The notes: generated by a model not told the origin, from the letters alone. A DNA stretch of 32,489 nucleotides from Acetobacteraceae bacterium (GCA_030037665.1 JASHQG010000017.1:1-32489), one strand, 5' to 3'; counted from the stretch's first letter, positions 18,673-28,211 are shown. Numbers and translations: made by a program.

Positions 18673-20951
18673 ACCGCGCCTACCCCGTCGCTGAGACCTT
18701 CGAGCACCTTTTCGGCGCTAACCGGCAGTTCGCACAATCGCACGCCCACCGCATCGAACACCGCGTTGGTAATCGCCGCCGGAAGCGCGACGTTGCTCAT
18801 CTCGCCAATCGCGGTAGTCGAGAACGGAGCGGCCCCGCTGCCACCCGGCATCAGAACGGTTTCGAGCTCGGGTATGTCCGCAATCGTCGGCAGCTTGTAG
18901 TCGCCGAGATGCGCAGTGATCACGGCGCCGTCTTTCAGAACGATCCGCTCGCTCAAGGCCTGGCCCATGGCCTGGATCAGTCCGCCCTCGATCTGACCTT
19001 GATGCGTAATCGGATTGACGATGGTTCCAACGTCGTGCGCGGTGACGACTCGGCGCAGGCGTACCTGCCCAGTCTCGCGATCAACCGCCACTTCGGCGAA
19101 ATGCGCAACAAAGCTTGTGCGATCGGTCGGCTGGCTGGGCGCGTTCTCGCCCTGGCAGCTCAACGGCGCCTTGCCGCGTGCCGTGCTCCAGGCCATGAGC
19201 GGACCCAAGGCAATCGTCGCGCCGGCCGCGGAAAACGATCCGTCCTCGCCCAGCCGGACGTCGGCGGGTGCGCAATTGAGCCGCTCCGCAGCGAGTGCTG
19301 TCAGGTCTTGCTTCATTGTGTCGGCGGCGGCGGCTATTGCCTGTCCAATCGTCGTCGTCAGCCGCTGGCCGCTGGAGCCGGCTTCAAAGCCGCTAGACAG
19401 CGTGTCGCCTTGCACAATGTGAACCTCGGCGACCGAGACGCCGAAATGCTCAGCCACGAGCTGCGCCGCAATTGTATGAAAGCCGGTGCCCGTATCGGGT
19501 GACCCGAGCATAAGAGTGAAGCGGCCATCGGCGCCCACGGTGAGCGTCACAGTTGATCGTCCGAAGTTGCCGGGCGGATGTCCATAGATCGAGATGCCGT
19601 GGCCGATATCGGGCGGCTTCGGCTTGTCCCAACCGAAGGCCCGAGCGCCCGCCTCGATGGTCTCGCGGCACCTCATATGCCGCCGGGTTTCGCCAAGCGG
19701 CGTCAAATCGCCGTCTATGATCGCATTGCGCTGCCGCATCTCAAGAGGATCAAGTCCCATCTCATGCGCGATCATGTCAATGTGGCTTTCGACCGCGAAA
19801 GCCACCTGCGGCGCACCAGGTGCGCGCATGTGGCCGCAAGGCACGGTATTGGTGTGGACGCGCAGCACCTGGATAGCGCAATTCGGCACACGATAAGTTC
19901 CGGCGAGCTCGGCATAGCCGCCGTGAAGCGTCGGCACGGGAACGAAGCCGGCATAGGCACCGGCGTTGAAGATCACCCGCGCCTCGATTGCAAGCAGCCT
20001 CGCGTCGGAATCGACTCCGGTGCGCAAAGTGACGCTGGCGGAATGCCGCGGGTTCCCCGCCGTCAGCTCCTCAAAGGAATTCATGATCATCTTGACTGGC
20101 CGGCGAGCGGCGCGCGCCAGTTCATAGCAGAGGAGCGTGTCCATCAGCGATCCCTTGCCGCCGAAATCGCCGCCGATCGCCACGGGATTGAACCGGATAA
20201 GATGCTCGGGCACGCCGATGGCGTCCGCCATGTGAGCGCGCGCGATATGCGGGCCTTTATTGGCGATCCAAACATCAATCAAGTCGTCTGCGCCGATTGA
20301 GACAAGGCAGGTGTGCGGCTCGATATAGCCCTGATGCACCGAAGGAACGGCGAAGTGATGTTCGAAAATCTTGTGCGCCGTCACGAAGGCGCGCGCGACA
20401 TCACCATGCCGCGCCCTGAACTGCGAGATCACGTTCGGAATCGGCGGATACATATTCAGCTCGCCGTGGCTCCTGGTCGCCACGCCTGGTTGGATCTCAA
20501 CTGATTCCGGATGGATGATGGGCGCGGTTGGCTGCATCGCGTCCTCAGGCCGCAAGACCGCCGGCAGCTCCACGTACTCGACATCGATCAGCTCCAGCGC
20601 GGCCTCCGCGATCTCGAGGGTATCGGCTGCGACAGCCGCCACTTTCTCACCGACGAAGCGGGTTACGCCTTTAGCGAGCAGTGGAATATCCTTGCACATA
20701 CGGCCATAGCGCGTATCAGGCACATCGGCGCCAGTCAGCACGGCATGCACGCCGGGCAGCGCTTTGGCACGTTGTACATCGATTGAGACGATGCGTGCGC
20801 TGGCATGTGGGCTGCGCATGCAGCGGCCGAAGAGCGTGCCAGGCAGCTCGACATCGCCGGCATAGCCGGCACGGCCTGTTACCTTGGCCACTCCATCCAC
20901 GCGTCGGATTGGCTCGCCCACGGCCTTGCCGCTCAGCCTTATTGCCTCCAT
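18669..20951 (-). CDS. Molybdenum hydroxylase molybdopterin-binding (large) subunit, xanthine/aldehyde dehydrogenase family
   Basis: AVGEPIRRVDGVAKVTGRAGYAGDVELPGTLFGRCMRSPHASARIVSID; IGGDFGGKG; PCGHMRAPGAPQ; C-terminal AIGEMSNVALPAAITNAVFDAVGVRL (GE catalytic region). Start ATG 20951 preferred over ORF start 21113. Confidence 0.94.
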   Translation of the reverse strand: MEAIRLSGKAVGEPIRRVDGVAKVTGRAGYAGDVELPGTLFGRCMRSPHASARIVSIDVQRAKALPGVHAVLTGADVPDTRYGRMCKDIPLLAKGVTRFVGEKVAAVAADTLEIAEAALELIDVEYVELPAVLRPEDAMQPTAPIIHPESVEIQPGVATRSHGELNMYPPIPNVISQFRARHGDVARAFVTAHKIFEHHFAVPSVHQGYIEPHTCLVSIGADDLIDVWIANKGPHIARAHMADAIGVPEHLIRFNPVAIGGDFGGKGSLMDTLLCYELARAARRPVKMIMNSFEELTAGNPRHSASVTLRTGVDSDARLLAIEARVIFNAGAYAGFVPVPTLHGGYAELAGTYRVPNCAIQVLRVHTNTVPCGHMRAPGAPQVAFAVESHIDMIAHEMGLDPLEMRQRNAIIDGDLTPLGETRRHMRCRETIEAGARAFGWDKPKPPDIGHGISIYGHPPGNFGRSTVTLTVGADGRFTLMLGSPDTGTGFHTIAAQLVAEHFGVSVAEVHIVQGDTLSSGFEAGSSGQRLTTTIGQAIAAAADTMKQDLTALAAERLNCAPADVRLGEDGSFSAAGATIALGPLMAWSTARGKAPLSCQGENAPSQPTDRTSFVAHFAEVAVDRETGQVRLRRVVTAHDVGTIVNPITHQGQIEGGLIQAMGQALSERIVLKDGAVITAHLGDYKLPTIADIPELETVLMPGGSGAAPFSTTAIGEMSNVALPAAITNAVFDAVGVRLCELPVSAEKVLEGLSDGVGAV

Positions 20952-21261
20952 GCGATCACCGCTCTCCGATTGGTCGCAGCGTGACCTCCGAGTGTATCCG
21001 CCACGTTCAGTATGGCAAGGAGACCAATGGCGGCACTCTGCATTTTTACGCCACGCTAATATTGAGCCGTCACCCATCAGGCTGACCTCGCCCCCTCGAA
21101 CAGCGGCGACCATTCCGGAAGCGTGATGCGCGTGGTTGCATCGTTATGGTCGCCGAACCCGGGCGATGAAATCGGATTATCGGGCGGCTATTTTTGTTTG
21201 CAACCCTGGAATGGGACACGTGCTCCCGCTCTCGGACAACCATGATCAGTGGTTCCTTAAC

Positions 21262-21995
21262 ATGACGACGCCCGACAATGCGGCGCTGACCGAAACCACA
21301 GGCGCCGTGCGCCTGCGGACCCTGAACCGCGCCACCAAGCCGAACGCGATCAACGCCGACCTCGTGCACGCCTTGATACATGCGCTGCGCGCGGTGCAGC
21401 GCGACGACGACATCGTGGTCGGGATCCTGCGCGGCGCCGGGAGGGTTTTCTCGGCGGGCGCCGACACCTCAGCGCCGTCGCCTGTGACACCGGAAAATCG
21501 CCCGAATCTGATCCGGCATGGCGATGCCAACATCGCGCTCACGAGACGGTTCGGCCGCATCGACAAGCCGATGATCGCCGCCGCGCACGGTTATGCTCTG
21601 GGAGCCGGCACAGGCCTCGCATTCGGGAGTGACCTCGTGGTGGCGGCCGAAAGCGCCTGTTTTGGGCATCAAGGCTGAAGGCAGGCCTGACCGCCACCAC
21701 GGTCGCTGCTCAGATGGTGCATCCGATGGGACGCAAGTTCACGTTCGAACTGCTGTCGCTGTGTGACAACATGCTCCCGTGGCGCGCTTATGAAGTCGCT
21801 CTTGTCAATCGGGTCGTACCTGACGACAGATTGCCAGATGGCGCGATGGCCCTGGCGGAATGCTTGGCGGGCTGGAACGAGTGGCAATTGCGGCAGACCA
21901 AACCGGTCTTCTAGCGTTTGCCGTCGATGGACGTGGACAAGGCACTGGAGCTGACGCGTGACGTGTCGGTGATGATGGGCCGCTTGCCGGCCTGA
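21262..21995 (+). pseudogene. Enoyl-CoA hydratase/isomerase family gene, frameshifted with an in-frame stop
   Basis: Frame 1: MTTPDNAALTETTGAVRLRTLNRATKPNAINADLVHAL...FSAGADT...KPMIAAAHGYALGAGTGLAFGSDLVVAAESACFGHQG*; continues in another frame: LKAGLTATTVAAQMVHPMGRKFTFELLSLCDNML...NRVVPDDRL...AGWNEWQLRQTKPVF*RLPSMDVDKALELTRDVSVMMGRLPA*. Confidence 0.85.
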
Positions 21996-22207
21996 CTTCT
22001 TCGATCGAAGATCGGCTTGCGGTCCCGTACCACGGCCCGGTTCGAAATGGTCTCGTCCAGGCATTGGCGGGCGCGATAATTGGGTGATACTCCTCAAGCA
22101 ACGCGACCCCGGAAACCGCGTCGGCTCGCGCCTGGTAGGTTTCGGCGTGCACCCGACCGATCACGACACGGCTCACCAGACACCACACTGCGTAAGGAGA
22201 AACCGTC

Positions 22208-22993
22208 ATGCCATTCTACGAAAGAGGCGATGTCCGCATCCATTACCAGGAGGCCGGCTCTGGCTTTCCGTTGCTGGTCATCCCCGGTGGCGGACTGAAC
22301 TCCACGATCGCGGGCTTGGCGACCTCCAGCCATCCGTTCAACCCGTTCGATGAATTCCAGGACGAATTCCGCGTCATCGCAGCTGATCTGCGCAACGCCA
22401 AGGGCGGCCAGTCCTCAGGTCCGCTCGAGACCGACCGACCGTGGGACGCCTATACCGACGATCAGATCGGCCTGATGGATCACCTCGGCATCCGGGAATT
22501 CCTGGTACTCGGCTTCTGCATCGGCGGCCCTTTCATCTGGAACATGTTGAAGCGCGCGGGCGACCGCGTCATCGCTGCGGTGCCGGCGCAGCCCAGCGGC
22601 TGGCGCCCGGAGATGCCCAGCCTTTCCTACGACAACAACATGAAGGGCTGGGGTCCGGAATTGTGTGCCCGCCGGTCCGACATCACGATGAAGATGGTCG
22701 ATGAGTTCCTGACCAATATGTACAGCGCCCGCGCCGACTTTGTTTACACAGTGACGCGTGATTTCGTGCGCGGCTGCCAGACGCCGATTCTGGTGTTGCC
22801 GGACGACGTGGCGGCGCATCCATATGCCGTCGCCATGGAAACCGTGCGTCTCGCGCCCAACGCGCAGGTGAGCCTTTACCCTTGGAAGGATACCCCGGAT
22901 AAGATCCCGCTGGCGGTACGCCATATTCGCACATTCCTGCGGGCGTATCGGCCGGTTACAGGAGCGCGAGCAATGGCGGCCGCCGCGCAGTAG
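22208..22993 (+). CDS. Alpha/beta-fold hydrolase with Cys at the nucleophile position (GFCIGG)
   Basis: IHYQEAGSGFPLLVIPGGGLNSTIAG...DLRNAKGGQSSG...HLGIREFLVLGFCIGGPFIWNMLKRAGDRVIAAV...TPILVLPDDVAAHP; RBS aaggagaa upstream. Confidence 0.9.
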   Translation: MPFYERGDVRIHYQEAGSGFPLLVIPGGGLNSTIAGLATSSHPFNPFDEFQDEFRVIAADLRNAKGGQSSGPLETDRPWDAYTDDQIGLMDHLGIREFLVLGFCIGGPFIWNMLKRAGDRVIAAVPAQPSGWRPEMPSLSYDNNMKGWGPELCARRSDITMKMVDEFLTNMYSARADFVYTVTRDFVRGCQTPILVLPDDVAAHPYAVAMETVRLAPNAQVSLYPWKDTPDKIPLAVRHIRTFLRAYRPVTGARAMAAAAQ

Positions 22994-23171
22994 CGCCGGA
23001 TTAGTCCTTGCGCCGGGCCGCCATGGAGCCCGGTGCGGCGGCAATCAGCAATAGGTCCCCTTCCAGCCGTCCACCCCCCGACTTTCGCCCTGCGTGGCCA
23101 AAGCTTGACCACGGCACCCGGCCCGTCGGTAATCGATCGAAGCCGCGTTGTCGCGGAGCAGGAGACACACC

Positions 23172-24305
23172 ATGCCGAGCGTCCATCCGCAGGTACAGAA
23201 AGCGCGCGATCTCATGCCTCTTATCGCCGCGACCTCGGACGAACACGACAAAATCCGCAAACTCACCAAACCAGTCGTCGAAGCCCTGATCGACGGCGGA
23301 TTCTTTACCATGCTGAAGACGAAATCCGTTGGCGGAATGGAGCTAAAACCCTCGATCTTCGCCCAGGTGACCGAGGCGTTCGCCACCGCGGATGGATCGA
23401 CCGGATGGGTGGTCTGTCAGAGCAACGGCTGCTCGACGACAAGTGCGTATCTCGATCCACACATTGCCCAGGAGATTTTCGGGAGGCCGGACGGGATAGT
23501 CGCCTGGGGACCGCCCGGTTCACCATACGAGGCCACACCGGTGGAAGGCGGGTACCGCATCACCGGCAAATGGCGCTTCATGAGCGGCAGTCAGAACGCC
23601 CACTGGCTTGGTGCGCATCTGCGGGTGGCGGGCACCAAGGAAACCAAGACCTTTCTGTATCCCAAATCGAGCGCCACGTTCCACGATATCTGGCACACGC
23701 TTGGATTGCGCGGCACGGCCAGCAACGAGTATTCCGTCGACAATCTGTTCATTCCGCACGAGCGCGCCATACACCGAGACGATCCGCGCGACCGCCGAAC
23801 CGACAGCCCACTTTATCATTTCACCAGCAACCAACTCTATTCGATCGGGTTCGGCGGAGTCGCGCTTGGTATCGCCCGAGGCACGATGGACGCATTTCTG
23901 GCCCTGCCGCGGGAAAAGACCCGCCGCGGCGCTGGCAAACCGATGGTAGAGAACAACGTCGTGCAGTCGCACGTGGCTCAGTCCGAGGCGAGGTGGCGGT
24001 CCGCACGCTATTTCCTGCACGCTGCGGCGGACGAAGCGTTGGAAACGATCGAGGAAAAGGGCGAGATGGATCCGGATCAGCGCACCCGCCTGCGCCTCGC
24101 CTCCACCTGGGCCATTCAGTCGTCACGGGAGATCGTCAACACGCTGTTTCACGACTGCGGCTCGATGGCGGTATTCGAGGAGAACCCTTTCGAGCGCCGG
24201 CTGCGCGACATTGACACGGTCGCGCAACAGGGCCAGGGGCGGATACTGCACTACGAGACGGTCGGTCAGATCATGCTTGGCCTGTCACCGGAGAATATTT
24301 TCTAG
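23172..24305 (+). CDS. Acyl-CoA dehydrogenase-fold flavoprotein (group D monooxygenase-like)
   Basis: LMPLIAATSDEHDKIRKLTKPVVEALIDGGFFTMLKTKSVGGMELKPSIFAQVTEAFATADGSTGWVVCQ...GGYRITGKWRFMSGSQNAHW...TASNEYSVDNLFIPHER; aggagacacacc before ATG 23172. Confidence 0.88.
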   Translation: MPSVHPQVQKARDLMPLIAATSDEHDKIRKLTKPVVEALIDGGFFTMLKTKSVGGMELKPSIFAQVTEAFATADGSTGWVVCQSNGCSTTSAYLDPHIAQEIFGRPDGIVAWGPPGSPYEATPVEGGYRITGKWRFMSGSQNAHWLGAHLRVAGTKETKTFLYPKSSATFHDIWHTLGLRGTASNEYSVDNLFIPHERAIHRDDPRDRRTDSPLYHFTSNQLYSIGFGGVALGIARGTMDAFLALPREKTRRGAGKPMVENNVVQSHVAQSEARWRSARYFLHAAADEALETIEEKGEMDPDQRTRLRLASTWAIQSSREIVNTLFHDCGSMAVFEENPFERRLRDIDTVAQQGQGRILHYETVGQIMLGLSPENIF

Positions 24306-24509
24306 CGGTGTCCTCGTCGATCAAGACGCGACCGTCATTGCCACAAATGGCGGCTAATTCGCCCATACCCATGGCCAGGCACGCTTGCACGAATGTCTGC
24401 TTCAGAACACCTGGCGGGTGCAGCTGCACGACCTGGATGGCTGCATTGCCGTCACCCTGAAAACGGCGGTTGGTTGATTGCGTCGAATGGCCGGATCGTT
24501 GGATTTGGG

Positions 24510-24644
24510 ATGGACACAAACACGACAGAGCTGATCGCCCGCCAAGCGGGTGGAGAATCGCTGGTTGACGAACTGTCTGCAGCGGCGGACACGTTCGGCG
24601 GCCGGCTGCAGGTGGAATGGGACCCGGCGACACCGGTGCCGCAG
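24510..24644 (+). mobile_element. Truncated transposase N-terminus (remnant IS element)
   Basis: MDTNTTELIARQAGGESLVDELSAAADTFGGRLQVEWDPATPVPQ resembles, from memory, the N-terminus of a DDE transposase (…FGGRLQVEWDPxxPVTPLGQL…); homology stops at the junction near 24644. Confidence 0.55.
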
Positions 24645-24768
24645 TCTCGCCGCGGCGACATCACTGTCGCCCTCACCAACAGGGGGCAAGGCCCAGCAAG
24701 GCCAGCTGTCGGATCAGCCGAGCCTCACCTACGCCTCCAATCCTGACGACGCGGCCGTCACGATCAGT

Positions 24769-24850
24769 CTGTCGCCTTGCCAAAAATGAGCGGAAAAGGG
24801 GCCGTTCGCCGCGATCTACCATGAGCCTCGGAATGTGTCGCACCGGTTCG
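24769..24850 (+). repeat. Degenerate dispersed repeat, copy C (IS-end-like)
   Basis: ctgtcgccttgccaaaaatgagcggaaaaggggccgttcgccgcgatctaccatgagcctcggaatgtgtcgcaccgg; alignable to copies A and B. Confidence 0.6.
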
Positions 24851-24939
24851 GCTGCCGGCCGGCGTTGCTGGGCGGATCGGCCCGTGCGTCTGTCTCCGGC
24901 TCCGCGATGCGGCCGGTGCAGGACACGGGAAGCGCTACT

Positions 24940-25252
24940 GATGCCTTGGTCTACTTGTGCCCGGCATTGGGGATGGTGAGTCTGGTCTATGCACCGATGG
25001 GGGCGCTGCTGCCAGGCCTGTCTCCACCTCAAGCACTGTGCACTGGCGCCTCGACAGCCTACGGCCCGGGGCGCATTCTCGGCGCGTCGCTGATACCCTA
25101 TGCGGCTCAGCGCCTGCTCGGATACGATGGGCTTGCCGCGGTCGAGCTCTATATCAGCGGTGCGGCGGCGGTGATTTTGTGGCCTCGTTGTTCCTGTGCC
25201 AGGTTCCCACCGTCGCTGAGGAACGCAACGACAACACACTCTCGTCGAGTGT
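24940..25252 (+). pseudogene. C-terminal remnant of an MFS (metabolite:H+ symporter type) transporter
   Basis: VSLVYAPMGALLPGLSPPQALCTGASTAYGPGRILGASLIPYAAQRLLGYDGLAAVELYISGAAAVI, then a frame change to VASLFLCQVPTVAEERNDN; resembles MHS-family YGPMGAxLPELFPxxVRYTGASxAYNLGGILGASLAPYIA. Confidence 0.65.
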
Positions 25253-25311
25253 GAGAGGGGTAGCGCGGACCGCTTCACGTGCCCCTCCGTAACAAAGTGA
25301 GGAGGAGGTGT

Positions 25312-26322
25312 ATGCGCTTCGGGGTCTTTGATCATCTCGACGACAGCAGCCGGCCACTCGTGCAGCATTTCGAGGAGCGGCTGCGCCTCACCGAGGCCTA
25401 CGATCGGGCCGGCTTTTACGGCTACCACCTGGCCGAACACCATAATACGCCCTTGGGCTATGCGCCCTCCCCCGGTATCTTTCTCGCCGCCGTCGCGCAG
25501 CGCACGACAAGGCTAAAATTCGGGCCGATGGTCTATCTCTTGCCGCTCTATCATCCGCTGCGCCTGATCGACGAAGTCTGCATGCTCGACCAGATGAGCC
25601 AAGGGCGGTTCCTCTACGGCGTCGGGCGGGGCATCTCGCCGATCGAAGTCGGATTCTACGGCGTTGATTTTGCGACCGGAACGGAGCGCTTTCGTGAAGC
25701 CTTCGAGGCGATCCGCATCGGCCTAACCGAAAACGTCCTGACGTTTCACGGCAAATATTACGAATTCGACGGCGTCCCGATCGTCATGAAGCCGCTGCAG
25801 AAACCTTATCCCGAACTTTGGTACGGAACGAGCCGGCCGGACAGCATCCCCTGGGCAGCCGAACGCGGCGCCCATATCATCACGCTGCGAGATACGACAG
25901 CGGCGCGCGCCATCATCGATCTTTATAAATCGGAATGGACGAACCTTGGCCGCGACGAGGCGGAGCTTCCGATGATGGGGATCAATCGGCACATCGTGGT
26001 CGCCCAGACCGAAACGGAGGCGCGTGAGATCGCTGGCCGGACGTATCGACCCTGGAGGCGGCACATGGAACTCTTGTGGGCGGAATACGGCGTCCCGTTT
26101 CCCCTCAAGGATTCACTGCCGGAGGAATGGGATGCGCTCCAGGCGCACGGTCACGGGATCGCCGGGACGCCGCGGCAGGTCCGCGACTATGTCGGCGCTG
26201 TCGCGGAGGCGGCGGGTGCCAGCTATTTTGTCTGCGACTTTGCCTTCGGCACGATCGCATACGAGGAGGCGCGACGATCGATCGATTTGTTCGCGAGCGA
26301 AGTGATGCCGGCATTCGCCTAA
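25312..26322 (+). CDS. LLM-class (luciferase-like) flavin-dependent oxidoreductase
   Basis: MRFGVFDHLDDSSRPLVQHFEERLRLTEAYDRAGFYGYHLAEHHNTPLGYAPSPGIFLAAVAQRTTRLKFGPMVYLLPLYHPLRLIDEVCMLDQMSQGRFLYGVGRG...GTPRQVRDYV; RBS gaggagg upstream of ATG 25312. Confidence 0.95.
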   Translation: MRFGVFDHLDDSSRPLVQHFEERLRLTEAYDRAGFYGYHLAEHHNTPLGYAPSPGIFLAAVAQRTTRLKFGPMVYLLPLYHPLRLIDEVCMLDQMSQGRFLYGVGRGISPIEVGFYGVDFATGTERFREAFEAIRIGLTENVLTFHGKYYEFDGVPIVMKPLQKPYPELWYGTSRPDSIPWAAERGAHIITLRDTTAARAIIDLYKSEWTNLGRDEAELPMMGINRHIVVAQTETEAREIAGRTYRPWRRHMELLWAEYGVPFPLKDSLPEEWDALQAHGHGIAGTPRQVRDYVGAVAEAAGASYFVCDFAFGTIAYEEARRSIDLFASEVMPAFA

Positions 26323-26538
26323 CTGGTCGACCATATTCGCTCCGAGCCTGCTGCTGGTGGCCGCCCGGCGGCCGAACCGAAAGAGAGCGGCGCACAGCGC
26401 ACCTGCGAGATCGATCCCGCCGTAATCGATGTCATCACACGTGTGGTCTCGACCAGGAAGCTGGCAATTGTCGCCTGGAGAATTTGCCGGGCATTGGCCG
26501 GGACAGCGATTGGCACCCCCGAACCGATGACCACATCG

Positions 26539-26616
26539 GCCCTCCTCCTGCACCCTGCGAGCATAGGACTTGCCCTCGTCGCGCACGGGGTCGAATTCCA
26601 CGGTGATCACGAAACT
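26539..26616 (-). pseudogene. Fragment of an alpha/beta hydrolase (HSL / fold-3 type)
   Basis: RSFVITVEFDPVRDEGKSYARRVQEEG resembles the conserved [27 protein letters not shown] block; no convincing homology either side. Confidence 0.5.
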
Positions 26617-26834
26617 CCTCGCAATAGCCATACTTGTCGCCGTTAGGGCGCAGGCGACGGCAGGTTCTATCCCCGAGAAATCCGGTCCCTCCAAACACCG
26701 CAGCAGGGGATCAGCGAGCCATTATCAGACAATCAGTGACTGCGCCCGACGGCTGCCGAGAGATTTGGCCGGCGTTCGGAACGCGTAAACGACGTAATGA
26801 TCGAGCGACCAAGTCGAAACACTGATTAACCGAC

Positions 26835-27041
26835 TCAAGACTCTGAGGCGAGCGATGTATGGCCGCGTAAGTGTCGAAATTCTTCCGGCCAGACTACTTC
26901 CGTCGCCACACTTTCGAGTGCACACAAATCACACCAGGGCCTGATCAGGGTCAGCGCAACACCGCACTCCTCCAGCGCTATGGCCAACTCCGGCACCGTC
27001 AGTGAGTACTGGGTAACGGACATTGCACCGCCAGACTTCAT
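26835..27041 (-). CDS. Short hypothetical protein (68 aa), possibly a truncated gene
   Basis: MKSGGAMSVTQYSLTVPELAIALEECGVALTLIRPWCDLCALESVATEVVWPEEFRHLRGHTSLASES; good RBS (GGGAGGGACGC ATG); divergent from the MBL gene at 27206. Confidence 0.4.
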   Translation of the reverse strand: MKSGGAMSVTQYSLTVPELAIALEECGVALTLIRPWCDLCALESVATEVVWPEEFRHLRGHTSLASES

Positions 27042-27205
27042 GCGTCCCTCCCCACACTGCTATATGGTCAGAAAGCATAGGCGACCTTGGCTGGTCGGAC
27101 TATCGTGTCCGCTTTCCCCATTCCTACGGCAGCATCCGCTGCGTTCGACTGGCCTGGACGGGCGAGGTTTGTTAACCTGAACAGGAGTCAACGGAGGACG
27201 CAGGC

Positions 27206-28090
27206 GTGCAACAGATAACCATCGGCGACATCACTATAGATGCAGTGGTCGAACGCGAGGGCCCCTGGCGCAGACCACAGGATTTCTTCCCGTTGTACGA
27301 CGAGGCGACCTTCATGCGACACCTGCCAGTGATGGAGCCGGAAGTTTTCGATGTCGCCTCGGGACGGATGTGCATCACGTACCAGACCTTCGTGGTTCGC
27401 TCGCCGCATCACACTATCCTGGTCGATACCTGCACAGGCGAGGACAAGGGCCATCCACCACCGTTCGACTTTCCCGGCAAACAACGATGGCGGAATGAGC
27501 TATTCGCGTTGGGCGTAAGCTACGACCAAATAGACTACGTGTTTTGCACGCATCTGCATATCGATCACACGGGCTGGAACACAACCCTGCACGACGGACG
27601 TTGGGTGCCAACGTTCCCGAATGCGAAATACGTGTTCCACAAACGCGAGTATGCAGCCTGGGAAGGGGAGCATGCCAAGGGCGCCAATCCGCCCGGCACG
27701 GTATTCCGTGATAACTGCCTGCCGATCGTGGAAGCAGGCCAGGCACTGCTGGTGGATGACGATTATGCCCTGGACGACACCATCACGTTGACGCCGACGC
27801 CCGGCCATTCACCATGTCATTGCTGCGTCAATATCTCCTCTCGGGGACAGCGCGCGATAGTAACCGGGGACATGATGCACCACGCGATCCAATGCCGAGA
27901 GGTCGCTTGGTCCCCTGGAGTCGACTGGGATCCAATCGAAGCAGCAGTCTCCCGGCGGCGGTTTTTGTCGTCGGTCACAGATACCGATACGTTGCTATTG
28001 CCGATTCACTTTCCGGCACCCACCGTTGGCCTGGTGACAACGGACGGGGACCGATTCAACTACCGGTTCAAGCGTGCAAGCTCGCCATGA
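27206..28090 (+). CDS. MBL-fold metallo-hydrolase (AHL-lactonase-like subgroup)
   Basis: FCTHLHIDHTGWN (HxHxDH), TPTPGHSPCHCCVNI, IVTGDMMHH, LLPIHFPAPTVGLV; GTG start with cggaggac upstream. Confidence 0.93.
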   Translation: MQQITIGDITIDAVVEREGPWRRPQDFFPLYDEATFMRHLPVMEPEVFDVASGRMCITYQTFVVRSPHHTILVDTCTGEDKGHPPPFDFPGKQRWRNELFALGVSYDQIDYVFCTHLHIDHTGWNTTLHDGRWVPTFPNAKYVFHKREYAAWEGEHAKGANPPGTVFRDNCLPIVEAGQALLVDDDYALDDTITLTPTPGHSPCHCCVNISSRGQRAIVTGDMMHHAIQCREVAWSPGVDWDPIEAAVSRRRFLSSVTDTDTLLLPIHFPAPTVGLVTTDGDRFNYRFKRASSP

Positions 28091-28211
28091 TGCCACGGCC
28101 GCGAAGCCTTTTCCGGTGGCTTCTGAGGACGTCTCGAAAGGCTCTTGTGCTGGTCGCGGTGTCCCTGCCGCCAGCCAGGAGAGACACGGCCATAACACCA
28201 AGGATTCACGC

